Shown piece by piece: positions 1-8,355 of a DNA stretch of 64,000 bases. The position numbers were made by a program, and so were the translations under genes. The stretch is from Amycolatopsis solani (GTDB lineage Bacteria > Actinomycetota > Actinomycetes > Mycobacteriales > Pseudonocardiaceae): the NCBI RefSeq assembly GCF_033441515.1, contig NZ_JAWQJT010000001.1, positions 2,976,001 to 3,040,000 of the forward strand, given 5' to 3'. The notes beneath the pieces are model-generated. The model had not been told where the DNA came from, ran no database searches, and saw nothing but the letters and a program-made list of their open reading frames with translations. Every line of letters begins with the position of its first letter. The first letter of the stretch is position 1.

Positions 1-12
1 TAGATTCGGCGG

Positions 13-477
13 ATGACCGTGAGTCTCGATCAGACGGACTGGGCCATCCTCGTCGAGCTCCAGCGCGACGCCCGGCTGCCGCTCACCGAGCTGGGCCGCC
101 GCGTGAACCTCAGCGCGTCCGCGACGACCGAACGGCTCCGGCGGCTCGAGGCCACCGGCGTGATCACCGGTTACCGCGCGCAGGTCGACCTCGGCAAGGT
201 CGGCTACGCGGTGCTCGCCGTCGTCCGGCTCAAGTACCCGGGCAGCCGGCACGAGGCACTGCACAAGCTGCTCGCCGAGCGCCTCGAGATCCTCGAATGC
301 CTGCGCACCACCGGCGACGACTGCTACACGCTCAAGATCGGCGCCGCCTCGATGGCCCACCTCGAGCACACGATGGACGAGCTCGCCCAGTTCGGCAGCA
401 CGACCACGAACGTCGTCTACAGCCAGACCCTGCCCTACCGCGGCCCGCAGGAACCCGCCCGTGACCCCGGTGCCTGA
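13..477 (+). CDS. Lrp/AsnC-family transcriptional regulator
   Basis: A 154-residue protein with the usual Lrp/AsnC plan. An N-terminal winged helix-turn-helix (about residues 8-55) is followed by a RAM ligand-binding domain (about 65-145) that binds amino acids and mediates oligomerisation in this family. Length fits the family norm of about 150. The ATG at 13 is the first start available and only 12 bases of upstream sequence are in the window, so its promoter and left-hand neighbour cannot be judged. Its last 17 bases overlap the next gene on the same strand, suggesting translational coupling. The ligand and targets cannot be read from sequence. Confidence 0.85.
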   Translation: MTVSLDQTDWAILVELQRDARLPLTELGRRVNLSASATTERLRRLEATGVITGYRAQVDLGKVGYAVLAVVRLKYPGSRHEALHKLLAERLEILECLRTTGDDCYTLKIGAASMAHLEHTMDELAQFGSTTTNVVYSQTLPYRGPQEPARDPGA

Positions 478-988
478 GCGCGTCGTCGTCTACGGCGTGA
501 CCGGCTCGGGCAAGTCGACGCTCGCCGCCCGCATCGCCGAGCGCACCGGCCTGCCGTACGTGTCGGCGGACGACCTCACCTGGCAGCCGGGCTGGGTGGA
601 GGTGCCCACCGAGGAGCAGCGCCGCCGGATCGCCGAGGTGTGCGCGGGGGAGCGCTGGGTGCTCGACGCCGCGTACAGCCGGTGGCGGGACGTCGTGCTG
701 CCGCGCGCACAGCTCATCGTCGGCCTCGACTACCCGCGCCGGCTTTCGCTGAGCCGCCTGGTGCGGCGGACGTTGCTGCGTTCGCTGACCCGGGAGCGGA
801 TCTGCAACGGCAACGTCGAATCGTTCCGGCAGATGTTCTCCCGTGACTCGATCATCCGCTGGCACTTCACGTCGTTCGCGAAGAAGCGGGCGACCATCCG
901 GGCCTGGGCCGCCGAGCCGCCGTGCGCCGCCGTGGTCGTCCGGCTGACTTCCCCGCGCGAGGCGCGCCGCTGGCTCGGCACCCTCTGA
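461..988 (+). CDS. P-loop nucleotide kinase-like (adenylate kinase / DNA topology modulation family) protein
   Basis: A 175-residue protein with a Walker A motif, GVTGSGKST, near residue 12. The small size and the Asp-Asp-rich segment after the first strand resemble adenylate kinase-like and FlaR-type 'topology modulation' ATPases, which phosphorylate small substrates. The true substrate is unknown. The GTG at 461 lies inside the end of the Lrp gene; a second GTG at 470 is an equally possible start. It ends 2 bases before the convergent regulator at 991. The P-loop is certain; the functional name is family-level inference. Confidence 0.75.
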   Translation: MTPVPERVVVYGVTGSGKSTLAARIAERTGLPYVSADDLTWQPGWVEVPTEEQRRRIAEVCAGERWVLDAAYSRWRDVVLPRAQLIVGLDYPRRLSLSRLVRRTLLRSLTRERICNGNVESFRQMFSRDSIIRWHFTSFAKKRATIRAWAAEPPCAAVVVRLTSPREARRWLGTL

Positions 989-990
989 CG

Positions 991-1467
991 TCAGGCGCCC
1001 GGCGGCAGCAGCGGACCGCCGCTCCAGTGCTGGAACACCAGGTTCGTGTGGACGCGGGCCACCTCGTCCCGCGCGGTCAGCTCGTCGAGGACCAGGCGTT
1101 GCAGCTCGCCGGCCGAGCTGGTGGCGACGTGGGCGAGGAAGTCGTCCGGGCCGGTCAGGTGGTAGACCGCGCGCACCTCCGGCAGGGACAGCAGGTGCTC
1201 GATGAACGGGTCCACCAGCGGCCGCCGGTGCGGCCGGACCTGGACGAACAGGAAGGCCTCCAGCGGACGGCCCAGCTTGGCCGCGTCGACCGAGGCGTGC
1301 TGGCCGGTGATCACGCCCGTGTCGCGCAGCCGGGCCACGCGGTCGAGGCAGGTCGAGGGCGCGATGCCGACGGCGGCCGCCAGGTCCTTGTTCGTGATCC
1401 GGGCATCGTTCTGCAGCAGACGCAGAATCCGGAGGTCGACCGGACTCAGTTCGACGGAATCGGACAT
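991..1467 (-). CDS. Lrp/AsnC-family transcriptional regulator, divergent from the PLP sulphur enzyme
   Basis: 158 residues from the ATG at 1467: helix-turn-helix at about residues 8-52, then a RAM domain to the end. The frame stays open further upstream, but the family alignment begins at the MSDSVELSPVD start, which is chosen here. It is transcribed divergently from the cystathionine-type PLP enzyme at 1526 with 58 bases between the starts. This is the classic arrangement for a Lrp/AsnC protein controlling its neighbour, so local control of sulphur amino acid metabolism is a reasonable inference. No operator was identified with confidence in the short gap. Confidence 0.88.
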   Translation of the reverse strand: MSDSVELSPVDLRILRLLQNDARITNKDLAAAVGIAPSTCLDRVARLRDTGVITGQHASVDAAKLGRPLEAFLFVQVRPHRRPLVDPFIEHLLSLPEVRAVYHLTGPDDFLAHVATSSAGELQRLVLDELTARDEVARVHTNLVFQHWSGGPLLPPGA

Positions 1468-1525
1468 CGGCGAATGATATCCGAGAGTCTTGCTCTCGAT
1501 CCGGGGAAAGATCGAGCATGCTCGC

Positions 1526-2644
1526 ATGACTTCCGCGCTGCGAACCCGAGCTGTCCACGCCGGCCGTGACGATCTCACGGACCTCGGCGTGCACGCCGCT
1601 CCGCTCGACCTGTCCACGACCTACCCGTCCCGCGACAGCGCCGCCGAAGCCGCCCGGATCGACGACTTCGCCGCCGGCGGCGAGCTCGACGGCCCGCCGA
1701 TCTACGGCCGGGTCGGCAACCCGACCGTCGAACGGTTCGAGCGGGCGCTCGCCGAACTCGAAGGCTTCGACCACGGCGTCGCGTTCGCCAGCGGGATGGC
1801 CGCCGTCTCGGCCTGCCTGCTTTCCGCGGTGGCGCAAGGGAAACGGCACGTCGTCGCCGTGCGCCCGCTGTACGGCTGCAGTGACCACCTGCTCGAATCC
1901 GGGCTGCTCGGCACCGAGGTCACTTGGGCCGCGCCGGACGCCGTCGCCGCCGCGCTCCGGCCGGACACCGGGCTGGTGTTCGTCGAGACGCCGGCGAACC
2001 CGACGCTGGCCGAGGTGGACATCGCCGAGCTGGCGGCGGCCTGCGGGGACGTGCCACTGGCCGTGGACAACACCTTCGCCACGCCCGTGCTGCAGCGTCC
2101 CGGCCGCCACGGCGCCCGGATGGTGCTGCACAGCGCGACGAAGTTCCTCGGCGGCCACGGCGACGTGATGGGCGGGATCGTCGCGTGCGACGCCGAAGAA
2201 GCCGCGCGGTTGCGGCAAATCCGCTTCGCCACCGGCGGCGTGCTGCACCCGCTCGCCGGATACCTGTTGCTGCGCGGGCTTTCCACGCTGCCGCTGCGCG
2301 TGAACGCCGCGTCCGCGACCGCGTCGACGCTGGTTTCCCGGCTCGCCGGGCACCCGGGCGTGAGCGCCGTCCACTACCCGCGGATCGGCGGGCCGCTGGT
2401 GGCGTTCGAGGTCGAGGGCGACCCGCACGCCCTGATCGGCGCGGTCCGGCTGATCACGCCCGCCGTCAGCCTCGGCAGCGTCGACACGCTGATCCAGCAC
2501 CCCGGTTCGATCAGCCACCGGATCGTCGACGAGGGCGACCGCCGTGGTGCCGGGGTGTCCGACCAGCTGGTCCGGATGTCCGTCGGCCTCGAGGACGTCG
2601 AGGACCTGTGGGCCGACCTGGAACAGGCGCTGAAGGCGCTCTAG
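1526..2644 (+). CDS. Trans-sulphuration PLP enzyme (cystathionine gamma-lyase / gamma-synthase family)
   Basis: 372 residues from ATG 1526. A fold-type I Cys/Met metabolism PLP enzyme that makes or cleaves cystathionine-type thioethers in the cytosol. Visible family marks are the substrate-loop segment PPIYGRVGNPTVERFE, the FASGMAAVSA segment, the EPANP-like segment ETPANPTLAEVD, and the PLP-binding lysine in SATKFLGGHGD (about residue 206). Length is normal, near 380. An in-frame ATG at 1490 would add 12 residues but leaves little room for the divergent promoter. Whether it runs as lyase, synthase or another gamma-eliminase cannot be decided from sequence. The divergent Lrp-type gene is its likely regulator. 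Confidence 0.87.
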   Translation: MTSALRTRAVHAGRDDLTDLGVHAAPLDLSTTYPSRDSAAEAARIDDFAAGGELDGPPIYGRVGNPTVERFERALAELEGFDHGVAFASGMAAVSACLLSAVAQGKRHVVAVRPLYGCSDHLLESGLLGTEVTWAAPDAVAAALRPDTGLVFVETPANPTLAEVDIAELAAACGDVPLAVDNTFATPVLQRPGRHGARMVLHSATKFLGGHGDVMGGIVACDAEEAARLRQIRFATGGVLHPLAGYLLLRGLSTLPLRVNAASATASTLVSRLAGHPGVSAVHYPRIGGPLVAFEVEGDPHALIGAVRLITPAVSLGSVDTLIQHPGSISHRIVDEGDRRGAGVSDQLVRMSVGLEDVEDLWADLEQALKAL

Positions 2645-2850
2645 CCGCAGCAGCCGCCACCACAGCAGCCGCCACCGCCGGCCGGGGCCGCGGGACCGCT
2701 CGCGGCCCCGGTGAGGGCGACCGTGGTGAGCAGCTTGACGGTGTCGGAGTGCCCCTCCGGGCAGGGCGCCGGCGCACCGGATTCGCTCATCGGGCGCAGG
2801 AGCTCGAACGTCTCGGTGCACTCGCGGCAGCGGTAGGCGTAGGTCGGCAT
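2641..2850 (-). CDS. FmdB-family zinc-ribbon protein
   Basis: 69 residues, starting MPTYAYRCRECTETFELL, the hallmark of the FmdB putative regulatory protein family. The first metal-binding CxxC is C8/C11; a further Cys near residue 30 sits in PCPEGH. The tail is a Gly/Ala linker ending in two Cys-Cys pairs (CCGGGCC), which could bind metal or form disulphides. Its 3' end overlaps the convergent PLP enzyme gene by 4 bases. Function in actinomycetes is unknown; the name derives from a formamidase operon in a methylotroph. Confidence 0.85.
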   Translation of the reverse strand: MPTYAYRCRECTETFELLRPMSESGAPAPCPEGHSDTVKLLTTVALTGAASGPAAPAGGGGCCGGGCCG

Positions 2851-2954
2851 GCCGCGATTATCGCCGGACCGCCCGGCGGAAGGGAAGGCGGCCGCCGGAC
2901 CGGGGATTCGCCGCTCGGACCGCCGCGCGCGCCCGGCAGTGGGAAGCTGGGCGC

Positions 2955-4079
2955 GTGCAGCCGCCTTCGCTCGCCGACGTCCCGCACCTCGGCCAGGTCG
3001 TCCCGTCCCTGCTCGCCGCGCTCGGGGTGCCCGGCTGCGCGAACACCCTTGCCCTGCCGGAGGTGCGCAGCGCCGGGGTGCTGCTCGTCGACGGGCTCGG
3101 CTGGGAGCTGCTCGCCGAACACGCCGCGGACGCCCCGGTGCTGACCGAGCTCGCCCGCGAGTCGCTGCGCGTCGGCTTCCCGTCGACGACGGCCGCCGGG
3201 GTGGCCGCGATCGGCACCGGGCTCGCGTCGGGCGAACACGGCATGGTCGGCTACACCTTCGAAATGCCCGGCGCGGGCGTGCTCAACGCGTTGCGCTGGT
3301 GCAGCCACGAGGACGGCAGCGACTTGCGCGGCGCCCTCCCGCCCCGCGACGTGCAGCCGCTGCCGACGACGTTCGAGCGGGCCGCCGCGGCCGGGATCGA
3401 CGCCGCGGTGGTGTCCGCGGGGAAGTTCGCCGACACGGCGCTGACCCGCGCCACCCAGAGCGGAGCGCGCTACGCCGGGGTGCACGCGCTGGGCGACCTC
3501 GCCGCGCGGACGGTGGACGTGCTCGGCGGGCGGGCGTTCTGCTACTCCTACCACAACGAACTCGACCTGCTGGGCCACGTCTACGGGCCCGGCTCGACCG
3601 CCTGGCGGATGCAGCTGCGGCACGTCGACCGGCTCGTCGAGTCCATTGTGGACAACCTGCCGGCCGGGGCGCTGCTCGCCGTCGTGGCCGACCACGGGAT
3701 GGTGACCGTCGACGACAAGCTCGACCTCGAAGACGTCCCGGAGCTGCTGGCCGGCGTGCGGACGTTCGGGGGCGAGGTGCGGGCCCGGCACGTCTACACC
3801 GAGCCGGGCGCGGCCGCCGACGTCCTCGCGGTCTGGCGGGCGGTGCTCGGCGAGCGGGCCTGGGTGCGCTCGCGCGAGGAAGCCGTGGCCGAGGGCTGGT
3901 TCGGGCACACGGTCAGCGACCGGGTGCTGCCGCGCATCGGCGACGTCGTCGCCGCGGCCCGGGACCGGTTCGGGATGGTGCGCGGGCTCGCGGAAGCCGT
4001 CGAGAGCTCGCTGGTCGGGCAGCACGGCTCGCTGACCACCGCCGAACAGCTGGTGCCGCTCGCGCTCGCCCAGGGTTGA
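2955..4079 (+). CDS. Alkaline phosphatase superfamily protein (nucleotide pyrophosphatase/phosphodiesterase type)
   Basis: 374 residues from GTG 2955. The alkaline phosphatase/NPP fold is visible as a first metal-binding Asp in LLVDGLGWELL, the nucleophile-Thr context FPSTTAAGVAAIGTG, a mid-protein YHNELDLLGHVYG segment and a late metal-binding ADHGMVTVDD motif. Such proteins hydrolyse phosphodiesters or phosphonates with two zinc ions. No signal peptide or membrane helix is apparent, so a cytoplasmic site is inferred. It is divergent from the FmdB gene. The substrate is unknown. Confidence 0.82.
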   Translation: MQPPSLADVPHLGQVVPSLLAALGVPGCANTLALPEVRSAGVLLVDGLGWELLAEHAADAPVLTELARESLRVGFPSTTAAGVAAIGTGLASGEHGMVGYTFEMPGAGVLNALRWCSHEDGSDLRGALPPRDVQPLPTTFERAAAAGIDAAVVSAGKFADTALTRATQSGARYAGVHALGDLAARTVDVLGGRAFCYSYHNELDLLGHVYGPGSTAWRMQLRHVDRLVESIVDNLPAGALLAVVADHGMVTVDDKLDLEDVPELLAGVRTFGGEVRARHVYTEPGAAADVLAVWRAVLGERAWVRSREEAVAEGWFGHTVSDRVLPRIGDVVAAARDRFGMVRGLAEAVESSLVGQHGSLTTAEQLVPLALAQG

Positions 4080-4174
4080 GGCGTCCCCCTTTCCGGGAAC
4101 GTGCCCCGGCGGGAACTTTCCCCCTTCCGGTGCCGACCTGTCCACTGCGTACCGGACTGACGGGAGTGGGCGGA

Positions 4175-5275
4175 ATGAGCGTGCTGGACGGGATCGGGGT
4201 CGTCGGAGCGGGCGGCGAGGGACGGGCCGTGGCCGCGCACCTCGCCGCGCGGGGACTGCCCGTGCACCTCTACACGCGGGAACTGGCCGCCGTGGCGGGG
4301 ATCGCGCGCTGCCGGGAGATCGTCGCGCACGGCGTGCTCGAGGGCCGGTTCCCGCTGCGGGAGGTGACTTCCGACCCGGCGGGGCTCGGTGCACGTGCCG
4401 TCGTGCTGATCGCCACCGTGACCACGGCCTACCCGGACGTTGCCGCCCGCCTCGCGCCGCACCTGCGCGCGGGCCAGGTCGTCGTGCTGTTCTCCAGCAA
4501 GCTGTGCGGGAGCGTCGAGTTCGCGCACGCGCTCGCTGCCGCCGGGGCGCCGGCCGTCGACGTCGTCGAGACCGACGCGCTCTTCGCCGCCCGGCCGGCC
4601 GGGACCGACGGGGTGACCGTGCTGGGCGCGAAGGGCTGGAACCTCATTTCCGGCAGCACTCCGGCCGCCGTCGCCCGGCGGGCCGGGCTGCTGCGCGAGT
4701 GGTTCCCGATGCTGGAGATCGCGCGCAACCCGGTGGAACGCGGGCTGCACGACTTCGGCGCGGTCGCGCACGTGCCGATCGCCCTCGCCAACCTCGGGAC
4801 CATCGACCGCGCGGAGGAGCTGCTCTTCTACGTCGACGGCGTCTCGGCGCGCACGATCGCGTTGCTGGAGCGGACCGAGGCCGAGTTCGCGCTGGTCGCG
4901 CGGGCGTACGGGGCCCGGCTGATGCCGATGACCGAGGTGCTCGACCGGTACTACGGCTGCCCGGCCACGACGCTGCTGGACGCGCTGCGGACGGTGGAGC
5001 CGTACCGGACGATCGCCGCGCCGACCAGCCTCGACCACCGGTTCCTGACGGAGGACATCCGGTCGACGCTGGTGCCGCTGCAGGCGCTCGCGCGGTGCGC
5101 CGGGGTGGCCACGCCGGTGGTGGACGCCGCGATCACGATCATGTCCGTGCTCGGCGGGGAGGATTTCCGCCGGACCGGGCGAACCTTGGGGAGGCTCGGG
5201 TGGGAGGGGCTCGGCCATGAGGGGATCGTGCGCCGGCTGGGGGCCGGCGGCGGGGTGGCGGACCGGGCGGCTTGA
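4175..5275 (+). CDS. NAD/NADP octopine/nopaline dehydrogenase-family oxidoreductase
   Basis: 366 residues from ATG 4175. An N-terminal Rossmann motif GVVGAGGEGRAVAAHL is followed by an all-helical C-terminal domain resembling the octopine/nopaline dehydrogenase family, including a conserved VERGLHDFGAVAHVPIAL segment with the likely catalytic His. These enzymes reductively couple an amino acid and a keto acid, or act on related opine-like substrates. The frame is open far upstream, but homology starts at MSVLDGIGVVGAG. It lies 95 bases after the phosphatase-fold gene and may be co-transcribed. The substrate is not predictable. Confidence 0.78.
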   Translation: MSVLDGIGVVGAGGEGRAVAAHLAARGLPVHLYTRELAAVAGIARCREIVAHGVLEGRFPLREVTSDPAGLGARAVVLIATVTTAYPDVAARLAPHLRAGQVVVLFSSKLCGSVEFAHALAAAGAPAVDVVETDALFAARPAGTDGVTVLGAKGWNLISGSTPAAVARRAGLLREWFPMLEIARNPVERGLHDFGAVAHVPIALANLGTIDRAEELLFYVDGVSARTIALLERTEAEFALVARAYGARLMPMTEVLDRYYGCPATTLLDALRTVEPYRTIAAPTSLDHRFLTEDIRSTLVPLQALARCAGVATPVVDAAITIMSVLGGEDFRRTGRTLGRLGWEGLGHEGIVRRLGAGGGVADRAA

Positions 5276-5757
5276 GGTCTCGTGGGGTGGGGTGCGAGCG
5301 CGGAACCTCGCGGCGCGGGGTGGTCGGCCGGGTGGCTTCGGACCCTGGTCAGGCGGCCGGGTGGCTTACTGCCTGGCGGGGCCGGGGCGGGTGGGTCGGC
5401 GGGGCGGATTCGGCCGGGATCGCGCGGGGTGGTCGGCCGGGTGGCGTGCTGCCGGGCGGGCTGGGCGAGTGGGCCGGCGGGGGCGGATTCGGCCGGGACC
5501 GCGCGGGGCAGTGCGCGCGGGTCCGGTCGGGGTGATGTGCCGTCCCGGGAACGCGCGGGAGCCTTGGAACCTCGCGGGTGGGCAGTGGCGGCCGGATGGC
5601 GCTGATCGTGGGCAGGGGCGGGCTCGGGACGGGTGGGCCGGAGGTGGTTGCCCGCGCTGGACCCGTGGGCCGACCGGGCTGGGGAGGTGGCGCGGGCCGG
5701 ACCAGCCGGTGTGGACCGGAAGCCGTCGCCTGAACCGGTGGCCGTTACCGTGGTGGT
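5276..5757 (+). repeat. Non-coding G-rich stretch with degenerate direct repeats
   Basis: About 480 bases with no convincing gene. The top strand is strongly G-biased. Direct repeats are visible: CGGCCGGGTGGC at 5325-5336, 5354-5365 and 5434-5445, and a 26-base unit (GCGGATTCGGCCGGGA, then T or C, then CGCGCGGGG) at 5404-5429 and 5483-5508, differing at one base. Short open frames here have low-complexity Gly/Arg/Trp content and no shared domain, so I do not call them genes. Confidence 0.6.
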
Positions 5758-6066
5758 GTGCCTCGACGGAACCGTCCCGGCCGCCGGTCGGACGGTGGCT
5801 TGTCGCCTGAACGGGAGCTTGGTGGCGCTACCGGGTGGGCTCGGGCCGAGGCCGGGAGCGATGGGGACTGGCTCGTGCGGACCGTGCCCGGGTCGCAAGC
5901 CACCAAGTTCTACCGCTGCCCCGGCTGTGACCACGAGATCCGGCCCGGGACGCCGCACCTCGTGGTCTGGCCCGCCGATGACACCGGGTCCGTCGCCGAC
6001 CGGCGGCACTGGCACCGGGCCTGCTGGGAGGCGCGCGCCCGGCGGCGGCCGACCCGGCGCCGGTGA
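5758..6066 (+). CDS. Conserved actinobacterial zinc-ribbon-like small protein
   Basis: 102 residues from GTG 5758. The N-terminal 40 residues are basic and low complexity. The conserved core (about 38-95) contains FYRCPGCDHEIRPGTPHLVVW and then DRRHWHRACW, a CxxC plus HxxC arrangement that looks like a treble-clef or zinc-ribbon site. Similar actinobacterial proteins are often labelled 'ATP/GTP-binding protein', but no P-loop is visible here and I do not adopt that label. A later start within the basic segment is possible. Function is unknown. Confidence 0.65.
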   Translation: MPRRNRPGRRSDGGLSPERELGGATGWARAEAGSDGDWLVRTVPGSQATKFYRCPGCDHEIRPGTPHLVVWPADDTGSVADRRHWHRACWEARARRRPTRRR

Positions 6067-6101
6067 TCCTTCACTCTTGAGTTGTCAAACAACGGTCCGG
6101 C

Positions 6102-6599
6102 TCAGCGCCGGTAGTGCCTCGACATCGCGCCGTCGTACATCTCCTCCGTGTACTCCGTGAAGCCGAGGCGCTCGGCCACCCGCAGCGACGGCTTGTTCGC
6201 GATGCTCACGCTCGCCAGCACCGGCACGGTCGGCAGTTCACGAGCGCACCACTCGAGGACCGCCTGGCCGGCCTCGACCGCGTACCCCTTGCCCCACGCC
6301 GACGGCCGGAAGCGGTAGCCGAGGTTCAGCACCTTCTCGCCGTGGAACTCCCGCAGCCGGACGCCGCACATGCCGAGCACCTCGGTGCCGCCGCGTTCGA
6401 GGACCGCGGGGTAGCCGAAGCCGTGGTCGGCCCAGTGCTCCAGCCACTCCGAAAACATCGCCGACGCGCGCGGGACGTCGGGCGGATCCGGGTGGAAGCG
6501 GTTGGTGCGCGGGTCGGTGTGGATGTCGACCATCGCCTGGCGATCCGCCTCGTGGAGCGGACGCAGCAGGAGCCGGTCGGTTTCGATGTCGGTGAACAC
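6102..6599 (-). CDS. GNAT-family N-acetyltransferase (RimJ/RimL-like)
   Basis: About 165 residues from GTG 6599. The opening TDIETDRLLLRPLHEAD is the typical start of RimJ/RimL-like acetyltransferases. The acetyl-CoA-binding region follows as YRFRPSAWGKGYAVEAGQAV, and the C-terminal ANKPSLRVAERLGF segment is also family-typical. These enzymes acetylate protein N-termini or small amines. An alternative ATG at 6641 would add 14 residues and overlap the start codon of the divergent hydrolase; I prefer 6599 because the family begins there and it leaves room for a promoter. Confidence 0.85.
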   Translation of the reverse strand: MFTDIETDRLLLRPLHEADRQAMVDIHTDPRTNRFHPDPPDVPRASAMFSEWLEHWADHGFGYPAVLERGGTEVLGMCGVRLREFHGEKVLNLGYRFRPSAWGKGYAVEAGQAVLEWCARELPTVPVLASVSIANKPSLRVAERLGFTEYTEEMYDGAMSRHYRR

Positions 6600-6639
6600 A
6601 TCGGCGAAGCTAGCGCGGGGGTCCGACAAAATAGCCGGC

Positions 6640-7401
6640 ATGACCGAACTGCCGCTGGTCCTCCTCCACGCCTTTCCGCTGGACGCCCGCATGTGGAACG
6701 CGGTGCGCGAGCCTCTCGCTTCACACCTTCGGGTGATCACCCCGGACCAGCGCGGGCTCGGCCGCTCGCCGCTGCCGGAGTCCGATCGCGAACCCAGTCT
6801 CGACGACGCCGCGCGGGACGTCGTCGCCCTGCTCGACCGGCTGGAGCTGGACCGCGTCGTGCTCGGTGGCTGCTCGATGGGCGGCTACCTCGCGATGGCC
6901 GTGCTGCGGCTGGCGCCGGAACGGGTCGGCGGGCTCGTGCTCATCGACACCAAGGCCACGCCCGACACGCCCGAGGCCGCGCAGTCGAGGCTCGACGTCG
7001 CCGCCCGCGTCGACCGGGAGGGCACCAAGCCCTGGCTGGCCGAGGCGAACCTGCCGAACCTGCTGGCGGAATCGACCCGGAACGCACGGCCCGAGCTCGT
7101 CGAGGACGTCCGCGGGATCATCGAAGCCCAGCCGCCCGCCGGCGTCGCGTGGACGGCGCTGGCGCTGCGTGCCCGGCCCGATTCGCGACAACTCCTGCGG
7201 GAATCGGACGTGCCGACGCTGGTCATCGTGGGTGAAGCGGACCCGATCACCCCGGTCGAGGCGGCGAGCGAAATGGCCGAAGCCGTCGACGGCGCCACGC
7301 TCGTGGTGCTCCCGGACGTCGGGCACCTGACGCCGCTGGAAGACCCCGCGGGCGTCGTCGAAGCGATCCTGTCCTGGTACCCCGCGACTCACGAGAAGTA
7401 G
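6640..7401 (+). CDS. Alpha/beta hydrolase
   Basis: 253 residues from ATG 6640. An alpha/beta-hydrolase fold with the oxyanion segment LLHAFPLDARMW, nucleophile elbow GCSMGGYLA, acidic residue in VIVGEADPITP and catalytic His in LPDVGHLTPLEDP. The closest general type is the 3-oxoadipate enol-lactonase / BioH-like group, but no pathway partners are nearby, so the substrate is open. There is no clear ribosome binding site before the ATG, so a leaderless message is possible. Its last 13 bases overlap the convergent gene at 7389. Confidence 0.85.
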   Translation: MTELPLVLLHAFPLDARMWNAVREPLASHLRVITPDQRGLGRSPLPESDREPSLDDAARDVVALLDRLELDRVVLGGCSMGGYLAMAVLRLAPERVGGLVLIDTKATPDTPEAAQSRLDVAARVDREGTKPWLAEANLPNLLAESTRNARPELVEDVRGIIEAQPPAGVAWTALALRARPDSRQLLRESDVPTLVIVGEADPITPVEAASEMAEAVDGATLVVLPDVGHLTPLEDPAGVVEAILSWYPATHEK

Positions 7402-8219
7402 GCAGCCAGCGCGGAACGGGCTTCGGGCAGGCGGTGCGGGAACCGCTTCGCGATGACGTAGCGCCAGGCGACGGCGAACAGTTCCCGCAACCGCGTGCAC
7501 ACCTCGAGGTCCGCGGCGGACACCGTCTCGGGGTAGGCAGCCAGGTACTCGGGGCCGCCCTGGCGGGCCAGGACGGCGAGGTCCCAGGCGAGCGGCCCGT
7601 GCCAGGTGTCCTCGAAGTCCAGCCAGCAGGGGCCGCCGGGCGTCGCGATCAGGTTGCCGGGGTGGGCGTCGCCGTGCAGCGGGCGGCCGTCGGTGTCCGG
7701 CAGCGCGGCCGCGATCCGCGCGGCTTCGGCCGCCAGCCGGGGTGCCGCGCCGTCCATCGCGTCGCCGTGGCGCGCGAGGATGCGCTCCAGGTCGTCGAGG
7801 GGCCCGCGGCGGGGCAGTTCGCCGGGGTACTCGCGCAACGCCGAGTGCACCTCGGCGAGGGACCGCGCGACGGTGTCCGGTGCGTACCGGTGGCCCGGAT
7901 CGTGCGGGGTGTGGTGCCAGAGCGTGACCGGCAGCCCGGCCGCGAAATGGGGTCCGGCCGGGGGATCCGTGGTGGGTGAGACGACGCGCACACCACGGTC
8001 CGTGAGGAACCGCGAGACCGCGACGTCCCGGGCCAGCCAAGCCGTCGGCTCCGGCCGGGCGAGCGTCGTCGTCCCCGGCACCCGCGCGACCACCGGACCC
8101 AGTCTCACCAGCACGTTCGAGCGCTCGTGGAGCACTTCGGGAACGTGCTCCGGCAGGCCCAGCCGGGTGGTCGCGGCCAGTGCCGCGCGGACCGCGTTCC
8201 GCGTGTGTTCGTCGGCCAC
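7389..8219 (-). CDS. Aminoglycoside phosphotransferase (APH)-fold protein
   Basis: 276 residues with the protein-kinase-like APH fold. The catalytic Brenner motif is visible as [12 protein letters not shown], and the metal-binding aspartate as [18 protein letters not shown]. The family phosphorylates small-molecule hydroxyls (choline, homoserine, aminoglycosides, macrolides). Nothing here shows that it gives antibiotic resistance, and many actinomycete members have unknown substrates. It converges on the hydrolase gene and lies 136 bases from ctaD, which is transcribed away from it. Confidence 0.82.
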   Translation of the reverse strand: MADEHTRNAVRAALAATTRLGLPEHVPEVLHERSNVLVRLGPVVARVPGTTTLARPEPTAWLARDVAVSRFLTDRGVRVVSPTTDPPAGPHFAAGLPVTLWHHTPHDPGHRYAPDTVARSLAEVHSALREYPGELPRRGPLDDLERILARHGDAMDGAAPRLAAEAARIAAALPDTDGRPLHGDAHPGNLIATPGGPCWLDFEDTWHGPLAWDLAVLARQGGPEYLAAYPETVSAADLEVCTRLRELFAVAWRYVIAKRFPHRLPEARSALAAYFS

Positions 8220-8355
8220 GGCCCGATCTTGCCAGCCGGTGCGCGCGACTGTCGGTAGCGAGGGCTACGATCCCCCTAAGCCGCCGGACCGGGTGTTCCC
8301 GAGCCCCGGTGGCCGGACGATGACCACCACAAGGTTTCAAGTGTTGGAGGCAGGA

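Noticed and set aside
332..2821. A long minus-strand open frame across the first 2.8 kb.
   Set aside because: It runs antisense to well-supported genes (Lrp, P-loop protein, PLP enzyme) and has the Arg/Gly/Pro-rich composition of GC-rich shadow frames, with no domain.
5282..5605. Short plus-strand open frames in the G-rich stretch as real genes.
   Set aside because: Gly/Arg/Trp low-complexity translations in all three frames, no ribosome binding site and no conserved motif.
7389..8219. Calling the APH-fold gene an antibiotic-resistance gene.
   Set aside because: The fold and Brenner motif are clear, but the family contains many kinases of metabolites; nothing in sequence or context points to an antibiotic substrate.
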